A stretch of 64,000 nucleotides of DNA from SHVO01 sp041919675 (lineage in GTDB: Bacteria; Pseudomonadota; Alphaproteobacteria; Rhodospirillales; Rhodospirillaceae): the NCBI GenBank assembly GCA_041919675.1, contig JAYRTJ010000006.1, forward strand, positions 1-64,000. Direction: 5' to 3'. A program made the translations under genes and the position numbers. Every line of letters starts with the position of its first letter. Position 1 is the first letter of the stretch. A model generated the notes under the pieces. The model did no database searches and was not told the origin of the DNA. It was given only the letters and a program-made list of their open reading frames with translations. Of this stretch, positions 36,101-43,683 are shown piece after piece.

Positions 36101-36484
36101 CGGGGGCGCCGGTTTTGCGGCAGCGGTCTGCACGGGCGGCCCAATGAGATCGACCACCACCGCAGAGCCGACGGTAAAGGTCCGCATGGTGACATTCGGG
36201 CGCAGCGGGAAAGCGATGGTGCGCTGGTCGGGGCTGACGCGCGGCGGGCCGGAGATATAGGCGCCGAGGGCTTGCGCGATCGCCGCGGGCGTCATGGTGA
36301 CGCTGCGTTCGAACTGGACGACAAGATCCCCGCCCAGCACGTCGGCGGAGTAGCGCACCGGCCGATCCCATTCAAAGGCGACACGCCCGTAACCGTCGCG
36401 CGCGGCGAAGCGCACGGCGTCGGCGAAGGCGGGCGCGCTGCAAAGGATCGAGATCACAAGGACAAGTGAAAGGCGTTTCATCAT
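33140..36484 (-). CDS. large exported TPR protein of the motility cluster
   Basis: A 1114-residue protein with a signal peptide (LSLVLVISILCSAPAFA). The first ~330 residues contain repeated beta-rich segments of an AMIN-like character (VRFAARDGYGRVAFEWDRPV, then FRVAFDWPQSRPGYRIERRG), joined by a Pro/Ala-rich linker around residues 240-290. The C-terminal two thirds is helical with TPR-like repeats (FRALRGAALFMMRRYQDAAE and similar). It overlaps the upstream MotB-like gene as ATGA and is the last gene of the fliL-fliM motility series. A periplasmic scaffold for the motor stator is inferred from position: in Sinorhizobium, MotE is the chaperone of the periplasmic motor protein MotC, and a MotE-like gene is present here. 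Sequence alone does not show homology to MotC. Confidence 0.75.
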   Translation of the reverse strand: MMKRLSLVLVISILCSAPAFADAVRFAARDGYGRVAFEWDRPVRYSADVLGGDLVVQFERSVTMTPAAIAQALGAYISGPPRVSPDQRTIAFPLRPNVTMRTFTVGSAVVVDLIGPPVQTAAAKPAPPANAATNPPANPNAPAGARAVAVRTGQHPAFFRVAFDWPQSRPGYRIERRGETVAIVFQGTGTLNLASLNQRLPAANKGARVSYDSGQTTLIIPHAAALAVNDLATGNTIAIDLTNAPAPQQQAAVARPAGAAGAAPTPPAAKPEAAKPAPAKPEPQVAAAKPAPPAPRPLQGSQDAAAALKGQINAKTEVDASGNRVTRAAQNGRVDPLTSRPAEVSLTIPWTEPSAAAVFRRAEFLWVVFDRYQQVDVARLAKDGAPYITFVEQLPYRNNTILRMVTRPDINPTTRRDGLDWVLDFRALPLRPTQAIEVNAQLERPQPNLFLPITEAGRTVAVEDPEVGDYLLIVPVIPLSYGVYPERTFAEVDLPATAQGVVVVPKSDGVRAQASRLGVDIDVDGGMALSRDGMQVAGALGGDEDMQRLLNIADWQIGRADDYVRNKQALQYALGDERPDTRQQARLRLARFEFVNGFYPEALGILRVMAANDQDMENTAQFRALRGAALFMMRRYQDAAEDFNHFTLANEEDAHFWLAAARSQISDPKAQAETMIQTGALIRAYPRRVKIPLALMGVEATIDAGDDFGAQGFLDMVRKETPSVNELAAIDYMDGKLNEKIGELQVALQQFRKTEQSPSLMYSVLATRDRLELEHKLGTVTAAQLIEGLEKLRYRWRGDHTELEMLLRLADLYGEEKDYGTALRTLKITTSYFSGDERVNEAANKMTGIFEKLYLDGEADKLSPVTSIGLFEEFRSLVPPGEKGDEMIRKLADRLVSVDLLQQAALLLERQVQFRVTGVERARIGSRLALIYLLDEQPQKALDVLNDTTTPEAGRELNAQRRRLEARALTDLNKVDEAVLLLGTDTTPETKQLRAEIYWRAQQWANAAAALSELAPEPEGTTLSGQNARIILDWATALTLAGDERTLVRVRQRYTVPMSDTPYRDAFSLITTPRERGVMDVAAVRQQIEQAEQFKSFMIDYKDMIGGKPLSQIN

Positions 36485-37248
36485 GATCCGGGTTGCTCCG
36501 GCATGACGAGAATCTGGATCTGCTCGACGTTGCCGGCGGGCGCCTTGCGGCCCAGCACGGTGATTTCCTTGTCGTAGCCGGCGGCGGCGAACGCATCGGC
36601 GACGGTATTGGCGCGCGTGATCGCGAGATGCCATGCTTCGGCATCGGTGTCGGCGTCGGCGCGCGCGGCTTGCGCCTGCGGCGCCGCGGCGGCCTGGCCG
36701 ACGATGGCAATACGGTTATGCAGGTTGCTCAACACACCGCCCAAGTCAAAAACGCGCCGGCGCGCAGCGTCGGAAAATCCGCTGGATCCCGCATCGAATA
36801 AGCCCTCACCGGCGCCCGAGGCCGGCCAGGACAGGATAAGATATTGCGGGGTCGCGCGGAACTGGACATCGGCGAGGCTGGCCTGTTTTGCGAAGGCGGG
36901 ACGCAGAACCGCTTCCAGGTAGCTGAGGTTGTCCCCGGGCACCGCCGCCACTTCCGGAAGGCGCGGCGCGTTCGCGTCCGGCAGGCCGCCCGCGAAGGCT
37001 TCGCCATATGACCGGGCGACGGGAATGAAGCGCACCATGTCGATCTTGGCCATGGAGAACAAGAGGACAAAAAACGTGAGCAGGATCGTCATCAAGTCGA
37101 CGATGGTGATGAGCCATGGGCGCGCGGGGCCGGGATTGCGCTCGACCTTCGGGGCGTTGATCCGCTTGCCGAGGATGGGCAGATCCTGGATGTGCTCCGC
37201 GAGCGGGCGGAAACGCGCGTGATGCGACATGTGATTGAGGGCGTTCAT
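36481..37248 (-). CDS. MotB-like flagellar motor protein
   Basis: A 255-residue inner-membrane protein. Near the N-terminus, PWLITIVDLMTILLTFFVLL matches the single MotB/PomB helix, including the critical Asp (in VDLMT) that carries ions through the stator. The periplasmic part (residues ~85-250) is a reduced OmpA/MotB-like domain: ILSWPASGAGEGLFDAGSSG, LGGVLSNLHNRIAIVGQA and a helix AWHLAITRANTVADAFAAAG that matches the S-x-x-R-A-x-x-V pattern only loosely. It overlaps the upstream gene (ATGA at 37245-37248) and the downstream large TPR gene (ATGA at 36481-36484). No motA is visible in the window, so its partner lies elsewhere. Confidence 0.82.
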   Translation of the reverse strand: MNALNHMSHHARFRPLAEHIQDLPILGKRINAPKVERNPGPARPWLITIVDLMTILLTFFVLLFSMAKIDMVRFIPVARSYGEAFAGGLPDANAPRLPEVAAVPGDNLSYLEAVLRPAFAKQASLADVQFRATPQYLILSWPASGAGEGLFDAGSSGFSDAARRRVFDLGGVLSNLHNRIAIVGQAAAAPQAQAARADADTDAEAWHLAITRANTVADAFAAAGYDKEITVLGRKAPAGNVEQIQILVMPEQPGS

Positions 37249-38006
37249 CCGCCGACGCCCTCCGGGCTACGGAGAGCGGGCTTGCGCCCCCCCGCGAGGC
37301 GCGTAATCACGTCGTCGCCATCGTCGAGCAAAAGGAAGCTGAAGCGCAGCAACGCCTCGCCGCTGGTCTGCCCGCCGACCGGTTTCAGGATGCCGACCGA
37401 GAGCGACGCCGGGGCGAGGCCGTGCGCCATGAGGCGCTCGGCGAGCAGCGCGACATTGGTTTCAGGATGCGAGGCGCGCAGCGCGAGTTCGGCGCGATAA
37501 CCGCGCACGCCGCTGTCGATCACGCCGGCGATGCCGGCGAGGATGGCGTCGCCTTCCGCGACATGCTGCGGATCGGCGAACAGCGCGAACGGCACTTCGA
37601 TATCGACGCGGTCGTTGCCGATGTTCCAGACGGTGCGCGTGCGCCATGTGTCTTCGGCCGCGATCACGGGCGCGAACACCTGCGCGACGGACGCCCGCAG
37701 GAGATCGACGGCGCGGCGGCGTTCTTCCTCGAGCATGCGCGCCTGGGAAATCGAATCCGCGGCGGCGGTTGAACTCGCCGGTTGTGCGGCGGAAGCGGGC
37801 GCCGGCGCGACCACGGTCGCGCGCGTTTGACTGGCCAGCGAGGTCATGACGGCGAAGAACGCCATGAGCAGGAAGTTGAGGGCGAGCAAGGTGATCATGA
37901 CGCGGTCGCGATTGGCTTCGCCGCGCGCGGCCTCGCTGAGCATCTCCGGTGCATCCGGATATGCTTCGTAGAGAGTCTCCCGCGCTGTTGGATAGGCGCC
38001 GCTCAA
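37245..38006 (-). CDS. second MotB-like / OmpA-like membrane protein
   Basis: A 253-residue protein with one membrane helix (VMITLLALNFLLMAFFAVMT) preceded by an acidic cytosolic segment and followed by an Ala/Pro/Ser-rich linker. The periplasmic region has NDRVDIEVPFALFADPQHVA and AELALRASHPETNVALLAER, resembling a divergent OmpA/MotB peptidoglycan-binding domain. The membrane helix lacks the Asp expected of a proton-conducting MotB, having Asn in LALNFLLM. It is coupled by ATGA overlap to the true MotB-like gene, which suggests a pair of stator or motor-anchoring proteins. Its start is 260 bases from the end of the motE-like gene. Confidence 0.72.
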   Translation of the reverse strand: MSGAYPTARETLYEAYPDAPEMLSEAARGEANRDRVMITLLALNFLLMAFFAVMTSLASQTRATVVAPAPASAAQPASSTAAADSISQARMLEEERRRAVDLLRASVAQVFAPVIAAEDTWRTRTVWNIGNDRVDIEVPFALFADPQHVAEGDAILAGIAGVIDSGVRGYRAELALRASHPETNVALLAERLMAHGLAPASLSVGILKPVGGQTSGEALLRFSFLLLDDGDDVITRLAGGRKPALRSPEGVGG

Positions 38007-38266
38007 ACTTCAGAACCCCGCTTGGCCGAAGGCACACCTCCGGCCGGAATACCCACGTGTTTTCAGGAGCCTATGGGCGAATGGTGAATGCGGGGTTAAA
38101 CCGGGAAAAAATTGCCCAGGGTGCGGAGAATGCCGCCCATATTCTCCGCATATTATACGGAAAATATGATTTACATTCATCGGCATAGCGGCTGGCCCTA
38201 TTTTTTGGCAGCACGATTGAGCCGAAGCCATTGCGCGCTTCCGCACGCCGGGTTGAGATCGGCGCT

Positions 38267-39109
38267 TTAACGCGGCTGGGGTTTGGCGGCGGCGGGCGGC
38301 GGCGCGGGTGTTTCGGCGGCGCTGAGTTGTTTGCGCGCGGTCAGTTCTTCCGTCAGCGCCACGGCGCGGCGGGAGTCCATGGCGGCCAGGATGGGGGCGA
38401 CCTTGGCGTCTTTCATCTTCTGCACGACCCCGACCAGGATCGGCATTTCGAGCGTGTCGAAGATGCGCGCGGCGTCCTTCGGCTTCATGACGCTATAGAC
38501 GCGCACGAGCTGGTCGATCTCTTCCTGCTTCTGGGCGTCGTACTGCTTCAAAAGGCCTTGGATATTCTTTTCCAGGTCCTGGAGCTGGGCGATCTTGCCT
38601 TCGATGCGCGCTTCGGCGGCCTTCAGAAGACCGTCTTTGGCTTCCACTTCGCGTTCGCGGCGCTCGATGGTTTCACGGCGCTCGGCAAGGCGTTGCAGGG
38701 TATCGATCTCGGACTTGGTGAGGTTCGCCGGATCGAAGTTGAGCATCGGCGGCGGACCGCTTTCAGCGGGGGCGGCGGCTTCAGCGGGCGCGGCGGCGCC
38801 TTCAGCCGGCGCAGCGGGAGCCGCAGCGTCAGGCGCAGCGGCCGGCTTGGCGGCGTTATTCGGAGCGGCGGCTTGCGCAAAAGCCGCCGACTGTTCCATC
38901 ACGAAAGACACGAGGCGTGTTTCGCCCGCGACTTCCTTGACGATGACCTGAAGCTTGAACCCGAGCATGCCGACGGCGGCGACGATCAACACCGGCAGCA
39001 GGCGGAACGACGGCGCCTTGCCGAGACGGCCGGTCATGGCGGACGCGCCCTGCTCGCGCAAAGTGCGCGGACGCGTCCGGGGCGGCATGTCGTAGGGGTG
39101 CTGGTTCAT
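38267..39109 (-). CDS. MotE-like protein (MgtE-type intracellular domain)
   Basis: A 280-residue protein with one membrane segment (LPVLIVAAVGMLGFKLQVIV), an Ala/Pro-rich linker, a long coiled coil (RRETIERREREVEAKDGLLK to KYDAQ-type heptads) and a C-terminal MgtE-N-like helical domain with YSVMKPKDAARIFDTLEMPI and KVAPILAAMDSRRAVALTEE. This matches MotE, described in Sinorhizobium as a chaperone for the periplasmic motor protein MotC, and related proteins found in most alphaproteobacterial flagellar clusters. It begins nine bases after the DUF6468 gene, indicating one transcript. Confidence 0.85.
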   Translation of the reverse strand: MNQHPYDMPPRTRPRTLREQGASAMTGRLGKAPSFRLLPVLIVAAVGMLGFKLQVIVKEVAGETRLVSFVMEQSAAFAQAAAPNNAAKPAAAPDAAAPAAPAEGAAAPAEAAAPAESGPPPMLNFDPANLTKSEIDTLQRLAERRETIERREREVEAKDGLLKAAEARIEGKIAQLQDLEKNIQGLLKQYDAQKQEEIDQLVRVYSVMKPKDAARIFDTLEMPILVGVVQKMKDAKVAPILAAMDSRRAVALTEELTARKQLSAAETPAPPPAAAKPQPR

Positions 39110-39118
39110 TGTTCCAAA

Positions 39119-39805
39119 TTACCGCGCGGACTGAAGGGCCTTCAAGAGTTCGCGCTCGGCTTCCGAACGCTCCTCTTCCAGGCTTTGCGGTTCAGGACGG
39201 GCGGCGCGTTCAAACTGGCTTTCCAGGGTGCGCTTCGGACGCGGGAAACCGGCGGACGCGGCCGCCGGAGCGGCCTGCGCGGCCCGGCCCGGCACGCCGG
39301 CTTCGGCGCGCGCGGCGCCAAGGGCCGAGCGCAGATCGGCGGCGGTTTCTTCAAATCCGGCGACGGTATGCGCAAGCGTGCCGGCGGCGGGCGCGGCGGA
39401 CCGCGGCGCCACATCGGCATAGGTCGCGCGGGCGCCCGGCGCCGTCACCGGCTGCACCTGGGCGACGTTCGACACGCCTTCGCTGCGCGCGACACGCACG
39501 GCGCCTTCGAGGCGGCCGGCGAGTTCTTCGGCGCGCGCGATCATGAACGCGAGGTCGTCGCGCAGGGTCTGGGCCTTCTCAACCCGGTCCTTGAGCGAGA
39601 GGTTGGCTTCGGTGGTGGCTTTCTTGAGTTTCGGGATGCCGGCTTCGGCGCGCATCGTCGCTTCGTTGAAGCTGTTGACCACCTTCGACAATTCGTCACG
39701 CGACTTGCGGAGCGCGGTGAGACGGCGGTTCAGGATGACGGCGTAAACGATCGTCGGGACGAGCAGCAGGATAACGACAATGTCGAGGATGGAATCGGTC
39801 GTCAT
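39119..39805 (-). CDS. DUF6468 flagellar-cluster protein
   Basis: A 228-residue protein with an N-terminal membrane anchor (ILDIVVILLLVPTIVYAVIL) followed by a short coiled coil (LRKSRDELSKVVNSFNEATM) that matches the DUF6468 family, known from alphaproteobacterial motility loci between fliM and the motE-like gene. The remaining part is Ala/Pro-rich and probably disordered. Function is unknown; an inner-membrane accessory role in the motor is inferred from gene order. It is nine bases from the motE-like gene and about 130 from fliM. The fliM gap contains CGGCAAT-A-ATTGCCG (39889-39903), a perfect inverted repeat. Confidence 0.8.
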   Translation of the reverse strand: MTTDSILDIVVILLLVPTIVYAVILNRRLTALRKSRDELSKVVNSFNEATMRAEAGIPKLKKATTEANLSLKDRVEKAQTLRDDLAFMIARAEELAGRLEGAVRVARSEGVSNVAQVQPVTAPGARATYADVAPRSAAPAAGTLAHTVAGFEETAADLRSALGAARAEAGVPGRAAQAAPAAASAGFPRPKRTLESQFERAARPEPQSLEEERSEAERELLKALQSAR

Positions 39806-39938
39806 GGCTCTCTCCCGAAGGGGTCTCGTTTATTATATCGGTTTCGGCAGCGAATTTCGCATCGCGGGCCATAAAAGATAGTTAACGGCGGCAATAATTG
39901 CCGGGGACCAGCCGCCCTTGAAGAACAGGTGGAAAGGC

Positions 39939-41096
39939 TTACGCGCCGACGCCTTTTTCCTTGTTGGCGCCGAGGCGGCGATGGTCGACGCGGATGGCGA
40001 TATTGTTGCCGCGGCGGCCCATTTTGCCGACGAACATCGGCTGATCGCCGCAGCGCAGGATCACGGGCGAGTCCGCGGTCGCGTTCAGGAGGAGCTTGGA
40101 GCCCACCTTCATGTTGAGGACGCGCGAGAGCGGCAGAACCTGGGTATCGAGCACCGCCTCGAGCGGCACTTCGGTGAACCACATTTCCTCGGCCAGGTGG
40201 GTTTCCCAAATCGAGTCGCGGCCGAACTTTTCCCCCATGAACATCTGCAAGAGAAGTTCGCGGACCGGTTCGAGGGTCGCGAAGGGGATGAGAATTTCGA
40301 GGCGGCCGCCGCGGTCTTCCATGTCGATGCGCAAGCGCGCGACGATGGCGGCGTTGGACGGCTGGGAAATGGTGGCGAAACGCGGGTTGGTTTCCAGGCG
40401 GTCGAAACGGAAGGTGACCGGCGAGAGCGGATCGAAGGCGGCGGACAAATCAGCCAGCACGACGTGGATCATGCGCTCGACCAGCGTGCGTTCGATGGTG
40501 GTGTAGGGACGCCCTTCCACGCGCATGGCCGCGGTGCCGCGGCGGCCGCCGAGCAGCACGTCGACGATCGAATAGATCATCGAGCTGTCCACGGTCATGA
40601 GGCCGAAGTTGTCCCACTCTTCCGCCTTGAAGACGGTCAGCATGGCCGGCAGCGGGATCGAGTTCAGATAGTCGCCGAAACGCTGCGAGAGAATGTCGTC
40701 CAGCGAGACTTCGACGTTGTCGGACGTGAAGTTACGCAAGGAGGTCGTCATCATGCGCACGAGCCGGTCGAACACGACTTCCAGCATGGGAAGGCGTTCG
40801 TAGGACACGAGCGCGGAGTTGAGGATCGCCTGGATGCCGGCGCGGTCGGAGCCTTCATCGGAGGCTTCGTCGAACCCCAAGAGACTGTCGATTTCGTCCT
40901 GGTTCAGGACGCGCGTGGACTCGCCGCGGGCGCCGCCGCCCATGAAATCATCGGCGCCTTCGTCGGCGCCGCCGAGCATCGCTTCCCATTCGGCCGCCAT
41001 CGCATCGGCGTCCTCGCCCCCTTTCGCGGGTTCGGGCGCGTCCGTCTTGGCGTCGGCCAGCGCGGCGGCGAGTTCGTCGGATTCACTTGGACTCAT
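39939..41096 (-). CDS. fliM: flagellar motor switch protein FliM
   Basis: A 385-residue C-ring protein that binds CheY-P and sets rotation direction. The CheY-binding motif is VLNQDEIDSLLGF, but here it follows about 62 acidic residues instead of lying at the extreme N-terminus. The middle CheC-like domain is represented by FDRLVRMMTTSLRNFTSDNV, IPLPAMLTVFKAEEWDNFGL and VDVLLGGRRG, and the C-terminal SpoA domain by VLDTQVLPLSRVLNMKVGSK and ILRCGDQPMFVGKMGRRGNN. It lies 31 bases after fliL on the same strand. fliN is not present in the window. Confidence 0.95.
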   Translation of the reverse strand: MSPSESDELAAALADAKTDAPEPAKGGEDADAMAAEWEAMLGGADEGADDFMGGGARGESTRVLNQDEIDSLLGFDEASDEGSDRAGIQAILNSALVSYERLPMLEVVFDRLVRMMTTSLRNFTSDNVEVSLDDILSQRFGDYLNSIPLPAMLTVFKAEEWDNFGLMTVDSSMIYSIVDVLLGGRRGTAAMRVEGRPYTTIERTLVERMIHVVLADLSAAFDPLSPVTFRFDRLETNPRFATISQPSNAAIVARLRIDMEDRGGRLEILIPFATLEPVRELLLQMFMGEKFGRDSIWETHLAEEMWFTEVPLEAVLDTQVLPLSRVLNMKVGSKLLLNATADSPVILRCGDQPMFVGKMGRRGNNIAIRVDHRRLGANKEKGVGA

Positions 41097-41127
41097 GTAC
41101 GAACCTTTTGGGTCGCTAACTTAGTGC

Positions 41128-41724
41128 TTACTGAACAATCATGTCCTTGAAGAGCACGTCCTTCACCTGCGACGGACGCACGGCGGCGTTGACGCGGTTC
41201 AGGAGCTCCTCGCGCAGGCGATACATGCCGGCGGCGCCTTGCAGATCCTCGAGGCGCAGCTCGCGCAGGTAGACCTGGAAATTGTCGACGATGCGCGGCA
41301 GCACGTTGTCGATGCGCGCGATGTCCGCTTCGCTGGTGAGCTCGAGGCTCACCTTGATCTTCAAGAAATTGCGGGTACGGCCGGCGGTGTTGATGTTCAC
41401 CAGCATCTCGGGCATTTCGTAGAACACGGCGCCGACGCCGCTGTCCGCGCCGGCGGCGGGCGCGGCTTCGGCGGGCTTCGCATGCTCGGCGGCCGGCGCG
41501 GCATGTTCGCCTTCGGCCGGCGCCGCGGCCTGTTCTTCAGGGGCGGCTCCGCCGGAGATCATCGCGAGCAAGGGATCGGCCAGGCCGGTGAAATAAGCCG
41601 CGGTCGCGCCGCCGAGGATGAGAAGAATCGGCAGCACGACCATGAGCAACAGCTTCTTTTTGCCGCCGCCGCCGCCACCCTCGAATTCGGGCTCGTCGCC
41701 TTCGAAATCCTGTTCTTCCGCCAT
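41128..41724 (-). CDS. fliL: flagellar basal body-associated protein FliL
   Basis: A 198-residue inner-membrane protein with an acidic N-terminus, a Gly/Lys run, one membrane helix (LLLMVVLPILLILGGATAAY), an Ala/Glu/Pro linker and a periplasmic FliL domain (VNINTAGRTRNFLKIKVSLE, then ELTSEADIARIDNVLPRIVD and LRELRLEDLQGAAGMYRLRE). FliL surrounds the stator and stabilises torque generation. ATG 41724 is chosen because the extra nine residues from 41751 are not conserved. It is the first gene of the minus-strand motility series. A 7-bp hairpin (GGCCCGA/TCGGGCC, 41757-41778) lies in its 5' region. Confidence 0.93.
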   Translation of the reverse strand: MAEEQDFEGDEPEFEGGGGGGKKKLLLMVVLPILLILGGATAAYFTGLADPLLAMISGGAAPEEQAAAPAEGEHAAPAAEHAKPAEAAPAAGADSGVGAVFYEMPEMLVNINTAGRTRNFLKIKVSLELTSEADIARIDNVLPRIVDNFQVYLRELRLEDLQGAAGMYRLREELLNRVNAAVRPSQVKDVLFKDMIVQ

Positions 41725-42044
41725 TGCCTTTAGTCCTTGCGCAAAGCGCACGTTACGGCCCGAGAGAGAGATCGGGCCTTTGCGAGGTTCCGCAAACCTA
41801 CCGGGCCGGGGTTAACAATATACTTAATAGCGGGCCCTCGCCCCCCGCCCTCGCCGGCACGCGGGGAGAGGGCGCGAAGGTGCAGGCAGTTTTTGCCCCT
41901 CAAGGGCGGCAAAAGAGAGTCTTTGCCGGGGCGGAACGCCGCCTCCTGCCGCCGCAAAGCATTGTTTTATCTCGTAAAACAGCTCTGGCACGGCGTATGC
42001 ATTAGATGGGCCAATCACTCAGCGCAAAAGCGCGGGAAAAGGCC
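41725..42044. other. divergent fliL / flgF intergenic region
   Basis: No gene is seen. It holds a fliL leader hairpin at 41757-41778, a near-CtrA arrangement TTAA-N8-TTAA around 41812-41827 (one base longer than the N7 consensus), a GC-rich palindromic stretch at about 41832-41871 (CCTCGCC... to GGGGAGAGG) of the kind also seen downstream of flgF, and a sigma-54 promoter at 41986-42000 for flgF. Confidence 0.6.
41986..42000 (+). promoter_or_regulatory. sigma-54 promoter for flgF operon
   Basis: TGGCACGGCGTATGC has the -24 GG and -12 GC dinucleotides separated by exactly ten bases, matching TGGCAC-N5-TTGC. It lies 45 bases before the flgF ATG and is closely similar to the site upstream of flgI. 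Sigma-54 control of middle and late flagellar genes is established in Caulobacter. Confidence 0.75.
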
Positions 42045-42800
42045 ATGGATAATACGACATATATCGCGCTGTCGCGGCAGCAGGCGCTTTGGAACCAGCT
42101 TTCGGTGGTCGCCAACAACCTGGCGAACGTGAACACGACCGGCTTCAAGGGCACGGACGTTCTGTTCACGCAGTACATCGAGCGCGTGAAGCAAGACGAC
42201 CGCACGTTTGAAGACAAGGTGGCGTTCACCCACGACTTCGGTCTGGTGCGCAACCTGGCGCAGGGCGCCTTCAATTACACCGGCAACACCTTCGACCTCG
42301 CCATCCAGGGCGAAGGCTATTTCGCGCTGCAGGACCAGAACGGCGGCGTGCGCTACACCCGCGCCGGCAACCTGACCGTCAACGGCGAAGGCCAGCTCGT
42401 CACCCAGGACAACCGCCCGGTGCTCGGCACCAACGACGCGCCGATCACCGTGCCGCGCGACGTCGGCGAAATCCTCGTCCAGGGCGACGGTTCGATCATC
42501 AATCAGAAGACCGCTGAATCCATCGGCCAGATCAAGATCGTGCGCTTCGACGACGAGCGCCTTTTAAAGCAGGTCGACGGCACCTCCTTCGTCACGGTTC
42601 CCGGCCAGCAGGAAATCGTGATGCAGAACCCGAAGCTGGCGCAGGGCGTCCTGGAAGATTCGAACGTGAACGGCATCAGCGAAATGACCCGTCTGATCGC
42701 CCTCAACCGCACCTACCAGGACGTCACGAGAATGGTGGAACAAGAGCACGAGCGGAAACGCAAAGCGTCCGACCTCTTCGCCCGCCAGACGACCGCTTAA
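42045..42800 (+). CDS. flgF: flagellar basal-body rod protein FlgF
   Basis: A 251-residue proximal rod protein. It has the N-terminal rod/hook motif (QQALWNQLSVVANNLANVNT then TGFKGTD), the central DLAIQGEGYFALQDQNGG and YTRAGNLTVNGEGQLVTQDN typical of FlgF/FlgG, and the C-terminal QGVLEDSNVNGISEMTRLIA segment. ATG 42045 begins at the conserved helix and is preceded by GGGAAAAGG. It is the first gene of flgF-flgG-flgA-flgH behind a sigma-54 promoter. The spacer after it (42801-42868) has a C-rich and G-rich complementary pair similar to the palindrome upstream. Confidence 0.94.
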   Translation: MDNTTYIALSRQQALWNQLSVVANNLANVNTTGFKGTDVLFTQYIERVKQDDRTFEDKVAFTHDFGLVRNLAQGAFNYTGNTFDLAIQGEGYFALQDQNGGVRYTRAGNLTVNGEGQLVTQDNRPVLGTNDAPITVPRDVGEILVQGDGSIINQKTAESIGQIKIVRFDDERLLKQVDGTSFVTVPGQQEIVMQNPKLAQGVLEDSNVNGISEMTRLIALNRTYQDVTRMVEQEHERKRKASDLFARQTTA

Positions 42801-42868
42801 GCCCCTCGCCCCGACCCTCGCCCGCACGCGGAAGAGGGGGAAGAGGGAAAGAACAAGGAACAACGGCC

Positions 42869-43660
<792 letters not shown>

Positions 43661-43683
43661 TCCGGACTTTTAGGACGTTCGCC

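Noticed and set aside
33104..36469. 1121-codon open frame on the plus strand
   Set aside because: Antisense to the large exported TPR protein, which has a signal peptide and couples to its neighbour. The plus frame has no domain and shadow-type composition.
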